DNA of 9,021 nt from positions 1 through 9,021 of the forward strand of contig JAEYWW010000282.1 of assembly GCA_023428805.1 (NCBI GenBank), written 5' to 3'. This DNA is from Armatimonadota bacterium. GTDB lineage: Bacteria > Armatimonadota > Fimbriimonadia > Fimbriimonadales > Fimbriimonadaceae. Both the position numbers and the translations under genes were made by a program. This document shows positions 1-6,501 of this stretch, in pieces (the stretch's first letter is position 1; each line of letters starts with the position of its first letter). The notes beneath the pieces were generated by a model. It did not search any database, had not been told where the DNA came from, and saw only the letters and a program-made list of their open reading frames with translations.

Positions 1-419
1 CACCCGTAGTGGGGATTCATCCCGGGGCGAGCGACCCCAAGCGGCAGTGGCGGAACGACAGTCTCCGAGAAGTCATGGAGGCTTTTCCGGGAAGAGTTGT
101 GCTTTTGGGAGGGCCGCAGGATGGACCGACCCTGGAAAAAATCGATCCTGATCGTCGTGCACCCCGAGTGGCGGGCGGGCTCTCCCTGTTGGCCTTCGCC
201 TCCCTGCTCGGAAATCTCAAGGTGCTCGTCTGCATGGATTCGGGCCCTATGCACCTCGCGGCGATCATGGGAACCAAGGTGGTCGCCGTTTATGGAACCG
301 CTGATCCGCGGCACACGGGGCCGGTCGGGGAAGGTCATCGCATCCTGCGTCAGGCGGATATTCAATCCGCTTCCGGAGTCATCGACGCGGTCAAGTCGGT
401 CCTGGGAGAGCTGGCTTGA
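1..419 (+). CDS. Glycosyltransferase family 9 (heptosyltransferase-like), C-terminal part
   Basis: This is the C-terminal half of a GT9 enzyme, the family of ADP-heptose:LPS heptosyltransferases that add sugars to the lipopolysaccharide core at the cytoplasmic face of the inner membrane. The frame is open to the left edge (codons from base 3), so the GTG at 9 is internal and the real start lies outside. Visible are the nucleotide-sugar-binding entry VGIHPGAS followed by KRQWR, a VVLLGGPQDGP strand-loop, and the conserved C-terminal block CMDSGPMHLAA, with the Asp and His typical of the family, then VVAVYGTADPRHTGP. It ends in TGA and overlaps the next GT9 gene by four bases, so the two are almost certainly translationally coupled. 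Family assignment is firm. The sugar and acceptor cannot be told from sequence, and the N-terminal domain is not seen. Confidence 0.9.
   Translation, partial: PVVGIHPGASDPKRQWRNDSLREVMEAFPGRVVLLGGPQDGPTLEKIDPDRRAPRVAGGLSLLAFASLLGNLKVLVCMDSGPMHLAAIMGTKVVAVYGTADPRHTGPVGEGHRILRQADIQSASGVIDAVKSVLGELA
404..419 (+). promoter_or_regulatory. Shine-Dalgarno and TTGA stop/start overlap
   Basis: GGGAGAG at 404-410 lies five bases before the TTG at 416-418. The stop of the upstream glycosyltransferase is TGA at 417-419, so the junction is TTGA. This decides the rare TTG start and indicates translational coupling of the two genes. Confidence 0.75.
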
Positions 420-1390
420 AAGTTCTGATTGTCCGGCAGGACAAGCTGGGTGACGTGCTTCTCACGACACCGCTTCCCACGGCCATCAAGCGTTCCTCTC
501 CGAACACGGAGGTTCACGTGATGGTTCAGCCGGCGTGGCGGGATATTTTTGATCGTCACCCGCATGTCGATGACGTGGTCACCACGACCTACAAGCCTGG
601 CCTGCCGGAGTATCCCGGAGTCATCGGCACGTTGAAGCGAGGCGGATACGATGCGGTGATTCTCTGCAAGGAGGATTCGGGAGCGCATACGACCTGTGCC
701 GCCTGGGCTGGCATCCCTGCTCGTGTCGGATTCACGCACAAGGGGTATGGGAAAAAGCTGACCCGCAACCTGTTTGATGAATTCAGTGAGGTCCGTCACG
801 AGGTCGATTGGCTGATTCGGATGGGCGAGGCGGCCATCGGAGGACTTCTGGAAGGTGGACCGCTGGTATTCAACCCGACCTTGAGCGAACAGGCAAAAGC
901 TGATGAGCTGCTTGATGGCCTGGACGGCTTTTTCCTCGTCGCGCCGACCACGGGCGGCACAAGCCGATCCTGGGGGGCGGCGCAATACCGAGATGTCACT
1001 CAGAAGTTGATCGAACGCACGGAACTGACGGCCATCATCACTGGAGCCCAGGGCGAATCGGAGGCGGAGCAGGTCGCCGCCGATCTTCCCGATGCCCTCA
1101 ACCTGGTGGGGCAGTTGACGCTGGGCGAACTCGCGGCGGTTCAGAAACGAGCCCGGTTTCTGGTGAGTGGAAGCACGGGAGCAATGCATTTGGCCGCCGC
1201 CCAAGCCACGCCGATCATGCTGATCGAAACACGCATTGACGCCGACAAGGCGAGCCAGCGGTGGGCTCCCTGGCAGACTGAGCACGAAATCGCGCTGCCC
1301 GAAGTCTTCGCCAATGGTGAATCGCGCGATCCGAGCGTGGACGAAGTTCTCGCGCTATCCGAGAAGCTTTTCCGAAAAATCGGCCTGTGA
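416..1390 (+). CDS. Glycosyltransferase family 9 (heptosyltransferase-like)
   Basis: A complete 324-residue GT9 enzyme of the usual length for heptosyltransferases. The N-terminus MKVLIVRQDKLGDVLLTTPL is the canonical acceptor-domain start, with K10-L-G-D13. The C-terminal domain has VAPTTGGTSRSWG (175-187), matching the family HPG...KxW block, and a final SGSTGAMHLAAA (251-262). That last block differs from the usual nDTGpMH: Ser253 stands where the family has Asp, while His258 is kept. The start is TTG at 416, supported by GGGAGAG at 404-410 five bases upstream and by the TTGA overlap with the preceding gene. It probably acts with that enzyme in LPS-core or other surface-glycan assembly. 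The changed Asp and the loose HPG block suggest a different donor or weaker activity, which is inference. Donor and acceptor are unknown. Confidence 0.9.
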   Translation: MKVLIVRQDKLGDVLLTTPLPTAIKRSSPNTEVHVMVQPAWRDIFDRHPHVDDVVTTTYKPGLPEYPGVIGTLKRGGYDAVILCKEDSGAHTTCAAWAGIPARVGFTHKGYGKKLTRNLFDEFSEVRHEVDWLIRMGEAAIGGLLEGGPLVFNPTLSEQAKADELLDGLDGFFLVAPTTGGTSRSWGAAQYRDVTQKLIERTELTAIITGAQGESEAEQVAADLPDALNLVGQLTLGELAAVQKRARFLVSGSTGAMHLAAAQATPIMLIETRIDADKASQRWAPWQTEHEIALPEVFANGESRDPSVDEVLALSEKLFRKIGL

Positions 1391-1410
1391 CTCGCGGGTA
1401 AAACCTGCGC

Positions 1411-3624
1411 ATGGCTTTCTTGGCGGCCGCAGTGGCCCTCAGTCTCGGACAGCTCGATACATTTGGAGGGAGTCGAGGCCCCTACGGCGTGCCTTTGGTC
1501 ACGGGCCAGAACCCGCGGCAGGCGTTCTACGGAATGGGCTTCATGGTTGCCGAAGATCGCCTTTGGCAGATGGAGATGTCGCGCCGGGTCTCCCGGGGCC
1601 GTCTCGCAGAGATCATGGGACCGAGCGGAGTCAATTCCGACAAGGAAGTTCTCAAATATTTCTACACCGATGCGGAGCTGCAGGCGATGCTCGACTCCGT
1701 TCCCAAGACGGTCAAGGATGCTTTTCAAGCCTATTCCGACGGAGTAAACAACCAGATCACCCGACGCAAGGCGCAGGGCAAACTTCCGAAGGGCTATGCC
1801 GAATTGGGGTTTGAGCCGGAGCCATGGACGCCGCTGGATTCCGTCGCCATCTCAATCCGCCTCGTCCGTCAATTCGGCACTGGCGGTGCTGGCGAACTTC
1901 GCAACACGGCGCAGCTGATGTATCTCGACACGCAGAAGGGCAAGGATCGCAAGCTGGACGTGATGGATGATCTCGCGTGGCAGAACGACCCGGATTCCAT
2001 TCCGACCGTGAGCCCGGACGATGATCCGTTGCGCGACAGCCACCCGAAGTTTCCCGAAGTCACCCGTGCGACCACAGAAGCGCACCTCGCCTCGCTTCCC
2101 AAACCCAGCCTCTTCGAGCTCATCCCGGCGATCCGAATGATGGAAGAGACCGAGACCGATCTGGTGGCTCAGAATTTGGCGACGCCATTCAAGATGGGCA
2201 GCTACGCGGTGGTCGTCGGACCCGACCGGTCTCGAACGGGGCATCCGATGCTCCTCAGCGCCCCCCAGATGGGGCACAGCACTCCGAGCGTCGTCCACGA
2301 AATCTCTGTGCGATGCCCTGAGTTCTCTGTGACAGGCATCGATGTTCCGGGAATCCCCGCTGTCGTGATCGGAGCAACCGCCACCTTCGCCTGGGGCCTC
2401 ACGAGCGGCGTCGCGGATGTCGAAGACATCTTCGTCACTCCGTTGGATCAGGCAAAGATTGAGACGGAAACCTTCACCCGAAAATTGAAGGGAGGAGAAG
2501 ACTTCACGGTTGTTCGCGAAAGGACACCGCTCGGATTCGTCGCCCTCAAGAGCGCGGGAGCAAAGGCCGTCTATTCCAGACATTCCACCCTGCTCGACAA
2601 TGAATTGAAGGGTGTCGCCGCGATCATGGATGTCTATGGCGCGCAGACCCCGGACGATTTGGACAAGGCTATGGCCGCGAATCCGGCGAGCTTCAACTTC
2701 TTCTATGCCTTCTCGGATGGCAGCATCGGTTATCGGTACTGTGGTCATGTTCCGATGCGGGCGGAAGGTCTTGACCCTCGCCTGCCGACTCCCGACAAGC
2801 CGGAATATCAGTGGAAGGGAATCATCCCGTCCGAACAGATGCCCCATGTCCGCAACCCGAAGTCGGGCCTGCTGGCGAACTGGAACAACAAGCCGACCGC
2901 ATGGTGGCCAAACATGGATACGCCCGTTTGGGGATCGGTCTTCCGCAATGAAGTGCTGCTGGATTCCATTCCAGCGGGCAAGCTGGGAATTCGTGATGTT
3001 CAGATGGCCGCCTGGTCGATCGCCCGGAAGGAGACTCACTCCAACGGCGTGTTTCTGCCCTACTTCCGGGATGCCATCGGCAAGCCGCAGAGCGAGGCTC
3101 AATTGCAGCTCTCGGCATGGGATGGCTGGGATGTTGCCAATGCCCCTGCGGGAGGAATGTACGACGAATCGGTCAAAGCCCTCCGCACCAGCCTCTTCCA
3201 GCCTTGGATCGGCAATCTGCTCGACCCTTCACTCTTTGAGCAGGCGATCCAGCCGAGTGTGCTGGTGAAGGCATTGAACGGAAGGACGAAATTCGACTGG
3301 CTGGGCGGCAAGTCCAAAGAGGATCACCTGAAGGAAGCAGTCGCGAATGCGGAAAAGAAGCTCATTTCCAGTTCCGGGATGGAAACAAACCTCTGGCGAT
3401 TCATGCCGGGGCAGATTCAGATTCCGGGCCAGGCTCCGATTCCCTACGCGGATCGCGGAACGTACATCCAGATCATTGAGCTGAATCCGACCCAAAACAT
3501 GGGCCTCAATGTCGTGAGCCCGGGCAATGCTGAGGAAGGAGACAACGCCTTTGATCAGGTCCCGCTGGCGCGCGCTTGGACCTACAAAATCATGGTGCTG
3601 CCCACCAGACGGGAGTTCAAATAG
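1411..3624 (+). CDS. Penicillin acylase family (peptidase S45) amidohydrolase
   Basis: A 737-residue Ntn-hydrolase precursor of the family that cleaves side-chain amides of beta-lactams, acyl-homoserine lactones and related compounds, usually in the periplasm after self-cleavage into two chains. Near the N-terminus GPYGVPLV (23-30) and AFYGMGFMVAEDRLWQMEM (38-56), then SRGRLAEIMG, match the alpha-chain signature. GSYAVVVGPDRSRTGHPMLL (263-282) matches the beta-chain start; Ser264 is the expected nucleophile and cleavage site. FAWGLTSGVADVEDIFV (326-342) and the WNN at 491-493 fit the catalytic core. The ATG at 1411 is 20 bp after the previous stop and has no clear Shine-Dalgarno; an in-frame TAA at 1399 blocks extension. 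Only about 20 residues precede the conserved region. They are hydrophobic (AFLAAAVALSL) but lack a basic n-region, so export is uncertain. Substrate is unknown. It is probably co-transcribed with the glycosyltransferases. Confidence 0.9.
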   Translation: MAFLAAAVALSLGQLDTFGGSRGPYGVPLVTGQNPRQAFYGMGFMVAEDRLWQMEMSRRVSRGRLAEIMGPSGVNSDKEVLKYFYTDAELQAMLDSVPKTVKDAFQAYSDGVNNQITRRKAQGKLPKGYAELGFEPEPWTPLDSVAISIRLVRQFGTGGAGELRNTAQLMYLDTQKGKDRKLDVMDDLAWQNDPDSIPTVSPDDDPLRDSHPKFPEVTRATTEAHLASLPKPSLFELIPAIRMMEETETDLVAQNLATPFKMGSYAVVVGPDRSRTGHPMLLSAPQMGHSTPSVVHEISVRCPEFSVTGIDVPGIPAVVIGATATFAWGLTSGVADVEDIFVTPLDQAKIETETFTRKLKGGEDFTVVRERTPLGFVALKSAGAKAVYSRHSTLLDNELKGVAAIMDVYGAQTPDDLDKAMAANPASFNFFYAFSDGSIGYRYCGHVPMRAEGLDPRLPTPDKPEYQWKGIIPSEQMPHVRNPKSGLLANWNNKPTAWWPNMDTPVWGSVFRNEVLLDSIPAGKLGIRDVQMAAWSIARKETHSNGVFLPYFRDAIGKPQSEAQLQLSAWDGWDVANAPAGGMYDESVKALRTSLFQPWIGNLLDPSLFEQAIQPSVLVKALNGRTKFDWLGGKSKEDHLKEAVANAEKKLISSSGMETNLWRFMPGQIQIPGQAPIPYADRGTYIQIIELNPTQNMGLNVVSPGNAEEGDNAFDQVPLARAWTYKIMVLPTRREFK

Positions 3625-3673
3625 GGCGCATTTTTGCAGCCTTGCGCTGAGTCGCCGCAGCGCTGGTTGGTGG

Positions 3674-3693
3674 TGCACCTCTCCAGAGGTGCA
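3674..3693 (+). repeat. Hairpin repeat, copy 1 (TGCACCTC stem)
   Basis: A perfect 8-bp stem, TGCACCTC / GAGGTGCA, closes on the four-base loop TCCA. The same stem with loop GGGC lies at 3972-3991. If that copy is read on the - strand, the match extends outward to GTGGTGCACCTC-n4-GAGGTGCAG, so the two are inverted copies of one element with different loops. Confidence 0.8.
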
Positions 3694-3705
3694 GCTTGTC
3701 GGAGT

Positions 3706-3723
3706 GCTCGACCTGGGTCGAGC
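3706..3723 (+). repeat. Inverted repeat, 8-bp stem
   Basis: GCTCGACC and GGTCGAGC form a perfect 8-bp stem around TG. A further TGCTC/GAGCA pair (3705-3709 with 3732-3736) offers an alternative outer pairing. No T-run follows. Confidence 0.7.
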
Positions 3724-3799
3724 TCTGGATTGAGCACCTTGGCGCTTCTGCGCGGTGGAGAGCGCTTTGAGGAGGTTTGAAAGCGGGCACGGCCTCACA

Positions 3800-3842
3800 G
3801 GAGTTCGGCCCTCCAGGGGCTCGGAATGGAGGGCCGAGCTCC
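3800..3842 (+). repeat. Long inverted repeat, 16-bp stem
   Basis: The strongest hairpin of the cluster. Arms 3800-3815 and 3827-3842 pair over 16 bp with a single G-T wobble; the inner 11 bp (TCGGCCCTCCA) are perfect. The loop is 11 bases. No T-run follows, so a simple intrinsic terminator is unlikely. Confidence 0.75.
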
Positions 3843-3971
3843 CGCGAGGCTCTTCTCCCTCCCAAGTCTGGATAGGACCGCTCCGCTTCAGCGGGGCTCT
3901 CGGATTCCCGCACTTCAGTGCGCTCAAATCCGCATTGCTGCCGAGTCAAGGCTTAAACCAGCACGCAGTCC

Positions 3972-3991
3972 TGCACCTCGGGCGAGGTGCA
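3972..3991 (-). repeat. Hairpin repeat, copy 2 (TGCACCTC stem)
   Basis: The same perfect 8-bp stem as at 3674-3693, with loop GGGC on the + strand. Flanking bases match copy 1 only when this copy is read on the - strand (GTGG before, G after), so the pair is inverted and 278 bp apart. Both arms are intact while the loop differs, which is what selection on pairing would leave. Confidence 0.8.
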
Positions 3992-4044
3992 CCACAAGGA
4001 AGGCGCGGCGCGCCGCCCATTCCAAAGCTCGGCATGAATGATCG

Positions 4045-4062
4045 CGCACTCCATGGAGTGCG
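4045..4062 (+). repeat. 18-bp perfect palindrome
   Basis: CGCACTCCATGGAGTGCG is a perfect two-fold palindrome with no loop. It could be a dimeric protein-binding site or one more member of the local hairpin set; a related CGCACT-TC-AGTGCG hairpin sits at 3909-3922. There is no direct evidence for a regulator. Confidence 0.7.
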
Positions 4063-4199
4063 GGCAGATATGACCGCTTTCAATTCCGCCGGAGGCGGCC
4101 TGTCGCTTTCGATCCAGAACAACGAGGGCGGCTCCGCCGCACTCCAAATGCCCATATCAGGACCGCATGCATACTCGTAGAGTTCACCGCCGCCAACCG

Positions 4200-4337
4200 G
4201 TGGTGGTGGAGGGAATACCGTTGGACACGGACTTCGGCGCGGCATTCCGGGTGTATGTCGTGCTGACAACCGGGAACGAGGCGGGATCGAATCTGGTGGG
4301 AATCCAAACCCCAGCGGCGGATTCGGGCGGCGCGTAA
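4200..4337 (+). pseudogene. Orphan C-terminal fragment of an FN3-type protein
   Basis: Reading from 4200 to the TAA at 4335-4337 gives about 45 residues, including FRVYVVLTTGNEAGSNLVG. This closely matches IKVYAVLDTGNEAGSAIAT near the end of the protein encoded at 6768-7766, where it forms the last strands of a fibronectin type III domain. The rest of the FN3 domain and the N-terminal modules are missing; upstream is palindrome-rich DNA. The nearest in-frame ATG is at 4167, but the 11 residues after it are Arg- and His-rich and unlike the family. The simplest reading is a remnant of a second family member whose 5' part was lost or replaced. It ends 12 bp before the ABC-F start, so the ABC-F ribosome-binding site lies just behind the old stop. 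Confidence 0.7.
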
Positions 4338-4340
4338 ACT

Positions 4341-4352
4341 AGGAGGCCCGTG
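4341..4352 (+). promoter_or_regulatory. Strong Shine-Dalgarno with short spacing to GTG
   Basis: A full AGGAGG at 4341-4346 is followed after only three bases by GTG at 4350. The protein family normally begins exactly at the MLLSVSGVSVNFG encoded from this GTG, so the start is well supported despite the tight spacing. Confidence 0.7.
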
Positions 4353-5291
4353 CTTCTTTCCGTTTCCGGCGTGTCCGTCAATTTCGGCATCGATATCGTT
4401 CTCGAGGGGATCAGCTTCAAGATTGACCGTCGGGAAAAGGTCGCGCTGATCGGGCGGAACGGGGCGGGGAAGACGACTCTCCTGAAGGTCATCATGGGGA
4501 GTCTTCAGCCGGAGAACGGATCAGTCACGATCGCACGGGGCGCGAAGATCGGGTTTCTGAGGCAGGAGAATGCGATCACCGGCGGACGCACGATTCTGGA
4601 GGAGGCCCAAACCGCCGAAGCGGAAAAAGTCGCCCTGCTCCAGCGTTTGCAAGCACTCGAAGCGCGGATCGAATCGAACCCAACCGAGGACGAGTTGGAG
4701 GAATACGCGGAGCTTCAACAGCACTTCCATGACATGGAAGGCTGGTCTCTTGAGAACTCCATCCGAACTGTGCTGCAGCGGATGGGGTTCACGGACGACG
4801 AATTTGACAAGCCGACCGCGAAGCTGAGCGGAGGGGAAAAAACCCGCCTCGCCCTCGCCAAACTTCTGCTTCAAGAGCCCGATCTGCTGATCCTGGACGA
4901 ACCGACCAACCACCTCGATCTGCAGGCGGTCGAGTGGCTGGAAGGATGGGTTCGGAACTACGCCGGAGCCGTCCTTCTGGTGAGCCACGACCGGATTTTT
5001 CTTGAACGGACTTCGGAGCGGACTTTGGAGGTCCGGCGGCATCGCATCTACGACTATCCGGGCGGATTCGCCAAGTATCTCAAGCTGCGGGCGGAGGAGG
5101 AGGAACGGCAGGCCGATGTCGCCGCGCAGCAGGCCGCGCAGATCGCCAAGTTGGACGAATTTGTCCGTCGGTTCATGAACAGCCAGCGCACGGCGCAGGC
5201 GCGCGGGCGGCTCAAGATGATGAACCGCCTGATCGAATCGAAGGTGGACGCCCCGCAGAAGGATCGGTCCATGAGCGCGGGGTTCGGATAG
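4350..5291 (+). CDS. ABC-F ATPase, first nucleotide-binding domain (ends at in-frame TAG)
   Basis: ABC-F proteins are soluble twin-domain ATPases that bind the ribosome (EttA, Uup, YheS and antibiotic-resistance types); they have no membrane part. This 313-residue product holds the complete first domain: Walker A GRNGAGKTT (35-43), signature LSGGEKTRL (159-167), Walker B LLILDEP with Glu184, TNHLD, and the H-loop VSHDR (211-215). Next comes the charged helical linker (about 240-300, with QARGRLKMMNRL) that reaches the tRNA site in this family. It stops at TAG 5289-5291, exactly where the second domain should begin. The next reading segment is in the same frame and supplies that domain. Read through the TAG, the product would be about 627 residues, normal for the family. 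Alone, this half would not be expected to work. The start is GTG after AGGAGG. The exact subfamily is undetermined. Confidence 0.88.
   Translation: MLLSVSGVSVNFGIDIVLEGISFKIDRREKVALIGRNGAGKTTLLKVIMGSLQPENGSVTIARGAKIGFLRQENAITGGRTILEEAQTAEAEKVALLQRLQALEARIESNPTEDELEEYAELQQHFHDMEGWSLENSIRTVLQRMGFTDDEFDKPTAKLSGGEKTRLALAKLLLQEPDLLILDEPTNHLDLQAVEWLEGWVRNYAGAVLLVSHDRIFLERTSERTLEVRRHRIYDYPGGFAKYLKLRAEEEERQADVAAQQAAQIAKLDEFVRRFMNSQRTAQARGRLKMMNRLIESKVDAPQKDRSMSAGFG
5289..5291 (+). other. In-frame amber (TAG) codon inside the ABC-F gene
   Basis: The frame on both sides is identical, with ...SAGFG before the TAG and VQRSGDIALKCEKLSVGF after it, and the residues after the stop already look like the family's inter-domain segment (RSG, then a short strand). 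A single base change from a sense codon, a sequencing error, or readthrough would all explain it. TAG also ends the acylase, the second half of this gene and nrdA, so wholesale reassignment of TAG is unlikely. Confidence 0.85.
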
Positions 5292-5315
5292 GTCCAGCGT
5301 TCGGGCGACATCGCC

Positions 5316-6233
5316 TTGAAATGCGAAAAGCTCTCGGTCGGGTTCCCCGGGGTGACGCTGATCAACGACCTGGATTGGACTGTGCGCTGGGGCGAACGAT
5401 GGGGGGTGATCGGCGAGAATGGCGCGGGGAAGTCGTCGCTGCTCATGACAGTTCTTGGGATTTTCGATGCGGTGGGGGGACGCGGGTATCTGGGCTCGAA
5501 TGTCGTGGCGGGAATCTTCAGTCAGGATGCGGTCGATCTCGATCCCGACGACTCGCCTCTGGAGCACGTGATGACCGAGTGCAATCTGGAAGTTGGCCCG
5601 GCGCGCAATATGCTCGGCAGGTTTCTGTTCGAGGGCGACGACGTGTTCCGCCCGATCAAGACGCTGAGCGGAGGTGAGAAAAACAAGCTCGTTCTCGCCT
5701 GCCTCATGCATCTCTCGCCGAACTTGCTGATTCTCGACGAGCCCACCAACCACCTCGACATGGACTCGCGGGAGGCGCTGATCTCGGTGCTCAACGAGTA
5801 TCAGGGCACGCTCGTTTTGATCTCCCACGACCGCCGACTCCTGGCGGAAGTCACCTCGCAGACCCTCGACGTGCGGCGCGAGGGCGTGATCCAGTTCAAC
5901 GGCGGATACGAGGAGTACCGGCTTTCGCAGAAGCAGCCGGCCGAGACGAAGGCAGCCGCAAAAGTCGAAGCCGTCAAGTCCACGCTCTCTCCCCGAGAAC
6001 TGAGCAAGGCGATCTCCAAGGCCGAAAGCGATCTGGCGCAGATCGAGGCCGCCGTCGCAGATACTGAGCAGAGGATCAAGCAGATCGAGTCCGACCTCGA
6101 AACGGTCGATCCCGACGACGTCGTGGCCCTCACCCAAGACTATTCCGCCGCCCAATCCGAATTGGCGCGGCGCATGGAGGAGTGGGAGGGCGCCGCCCTC
6201 CGCCTCGAAGAACTCCAGGCGATGCAGGGCTAG
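5316..6233 (+). CDS. ABC-F ATPase, second nucleotide-binding domain plus C-terminal coiled coil
   Basis: This is the in-frame continuation of the ABC-F gene beyond the TAG at 5289. It carries the second domain with Walker A GENGAGKSS (33-41), signature LSGGEKNKL (117-125), Walker B LLILDEP (137-143), TNHLD and the H-loop SHDR (170-173). A charged C-terminal extension follows (about 214-302, with AESDLAQIEAAVADTEQ and the heptad-like EQRIKQIESDLETV), typical of the C-terminal coiled coil of Uup- or YheS-type proteins. The only start-like codon near the break is TTG at 5316, with no good Shine-Dalgarno. Independent expression is therefore doubtful; readthrough or reinitiation would be needed. 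All catalytic motifs are intact, so the interruption is either recent or tolerated. It ends in TAG. Confidence 0.85.
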   Translation: MKCEKLSVGFPGVTLINDLDWTVRWGERWGVIGENGAGKSSLLMTVLGIFDAVGGRGYLGSNVVAGIFSQDAVDLDPDDSPLEHVMTECNLEVGPARNMLGRFLFEGDDVFRPIKTLSGGEKNKLVLACLMHLSPNLLILDEPTNHLDMDSREALISVLNEYQGTLVLISHDRRLLAEVTSQTLDVRREGVIQFNGGYEEYRLSQKQPAETKAAAKVEAVKSTLSPRELSKAISKAESDLAQIEAAVADTEQRIKQIESDLETVDPDDVVALTQDYSAAQSELARRMEEWEGAALRLEELQAMQG

Positions 6234-6304
6234 CACGACGAGTTCTCCTTCGGACTGAAGCGGAGCCCGAATGAGCCCTCTCCTTGGGATGGCTCAAAGA
6301 ATAA

Positions 6305-6432
6305 CTCCCTCTCCCCACGGGCGAGAGGCCAGGTGAGGGGGATTTGAGTCTTCAGTCGATTTGGGTTTCATTCGGACTGAAGCTCAAACTGGTTAGACCC
6401 TCACCCAACCCTCTCCCTGATAGGGAGAGGGC
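6305..6432 (+). repeat. REPIN/MITE-like element, copy A
   Basis: About 128 bp with imperfect terminal inverted repeats of roughly 35 bp. The left end runs CTCCCTCTCCCC ... GGTGAGGG and the right end CCCTCACCC ... GGGAGAGGGC. Each end is itself a hairpin. The interior carries GAGTCTTCAGTCGATTTGG (6346-6364), present identically in copy B at 7814-7832. GACCCTCACCC follows 50 bases after the core start here and 51 bases after it in copy B. Two inverted hairpins around a short core is the architecture of REPIN doublets or small non-autonomous transposable elements. No transposase is encoded here. The two copies have the same orientation and bracket the 21-bp array and the FN3 gene. Confidence 0.75.
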
Positions 6433-6436
6433 TTTT
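6409..6436 (+). terminator. Possible intrinsic terminator within repeat copy A
   Basis: CCCTCTCCCT and AGGGAGAGGG form a perfect 10-bp stem with the three-base loop GAT, followed at once by C and TTTT. This could end transcription from the ABC-F gene, about 175 bp upstream. The T-run is short, and the hairpin is also the right end of the repeat element, so the terminator role is tentative. Confidence 0.45.
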
Positions 6437-6482
6437 GAAAAATATTCGCAAACAAAATCACCCCAATATCACTCTTATATGA

Positions 6483-6501
6483 GGCAATGGCTGCCATTGC
6501 C
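6483..6501 (+). repeat. 9-bp inverted repeat at the array start
   Basis: GGCAATGGC and GCCATTGCC pair perfectly around a single T at 6492. The right arm is the first core of the 21-bp array and the left arm lies outside it in reverse orientation, so the array opens with an inverted core. Confidence 0.65.

Larger units (their letters stand above)
3625..4166. other. Gene-free stretch dense in short palindromes
   Basis: No convincing gene lies between the acylase and the fragment at 4200. Open frames here on both strands are rich in Arg, Ser and Pro, change freely and match no family I know. Instead the stretch holds about ten perfect or near-perfect inverted repeats: 3674-3693, 3706-3723, 3800-3842, 3883-3894, 3909-3922, 3972-3991, 4005-4016, 4045-4062, 4086-4098 and 4128-4140. 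Stems are 5-16 bp with loops of 0-11 bases, and stem sequences mostly differ from one another. None is followed by a T-run, so they are not typical intrinsic terminators. Their role is unknown; they may be degraded REP-type elements. Confidence 0.7.

Noticed and set aside
362..1285. 307-codon open frame on the - strand
   Set aside because: Antisense to the second GT9 gene, whose family motifs are clear; no recognisable protein.
1852..3102. 416-codon open frame on the - strand
   Set aside because: Antisense to the acylase; composition is that of a GC-driven shadow.
3755..4180. 141-codon + strand frame in the palindrome region
   Set aside because: Its sequence follows the hairpins, has no family resemblance, and neighbouring frames are equally open.
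5289..5291. Genome-wide reassignment of TAG
   Set aside because: TAG ends the acylase (3622-3624), the second ABC-F half (6231-6233) and nrdA (8854-8852) at sensible C-termini.
4521..6236. 571-codon open frame on the - strand opposite the ABC-F gene
   Set aside because: It is antisense to strong ABC-F motifs on both sides of the TAG and its product is low-complexity in His, Arg and Leu. It is a shadow of high-GC coding DNA, although its uninterrupted length is striking.
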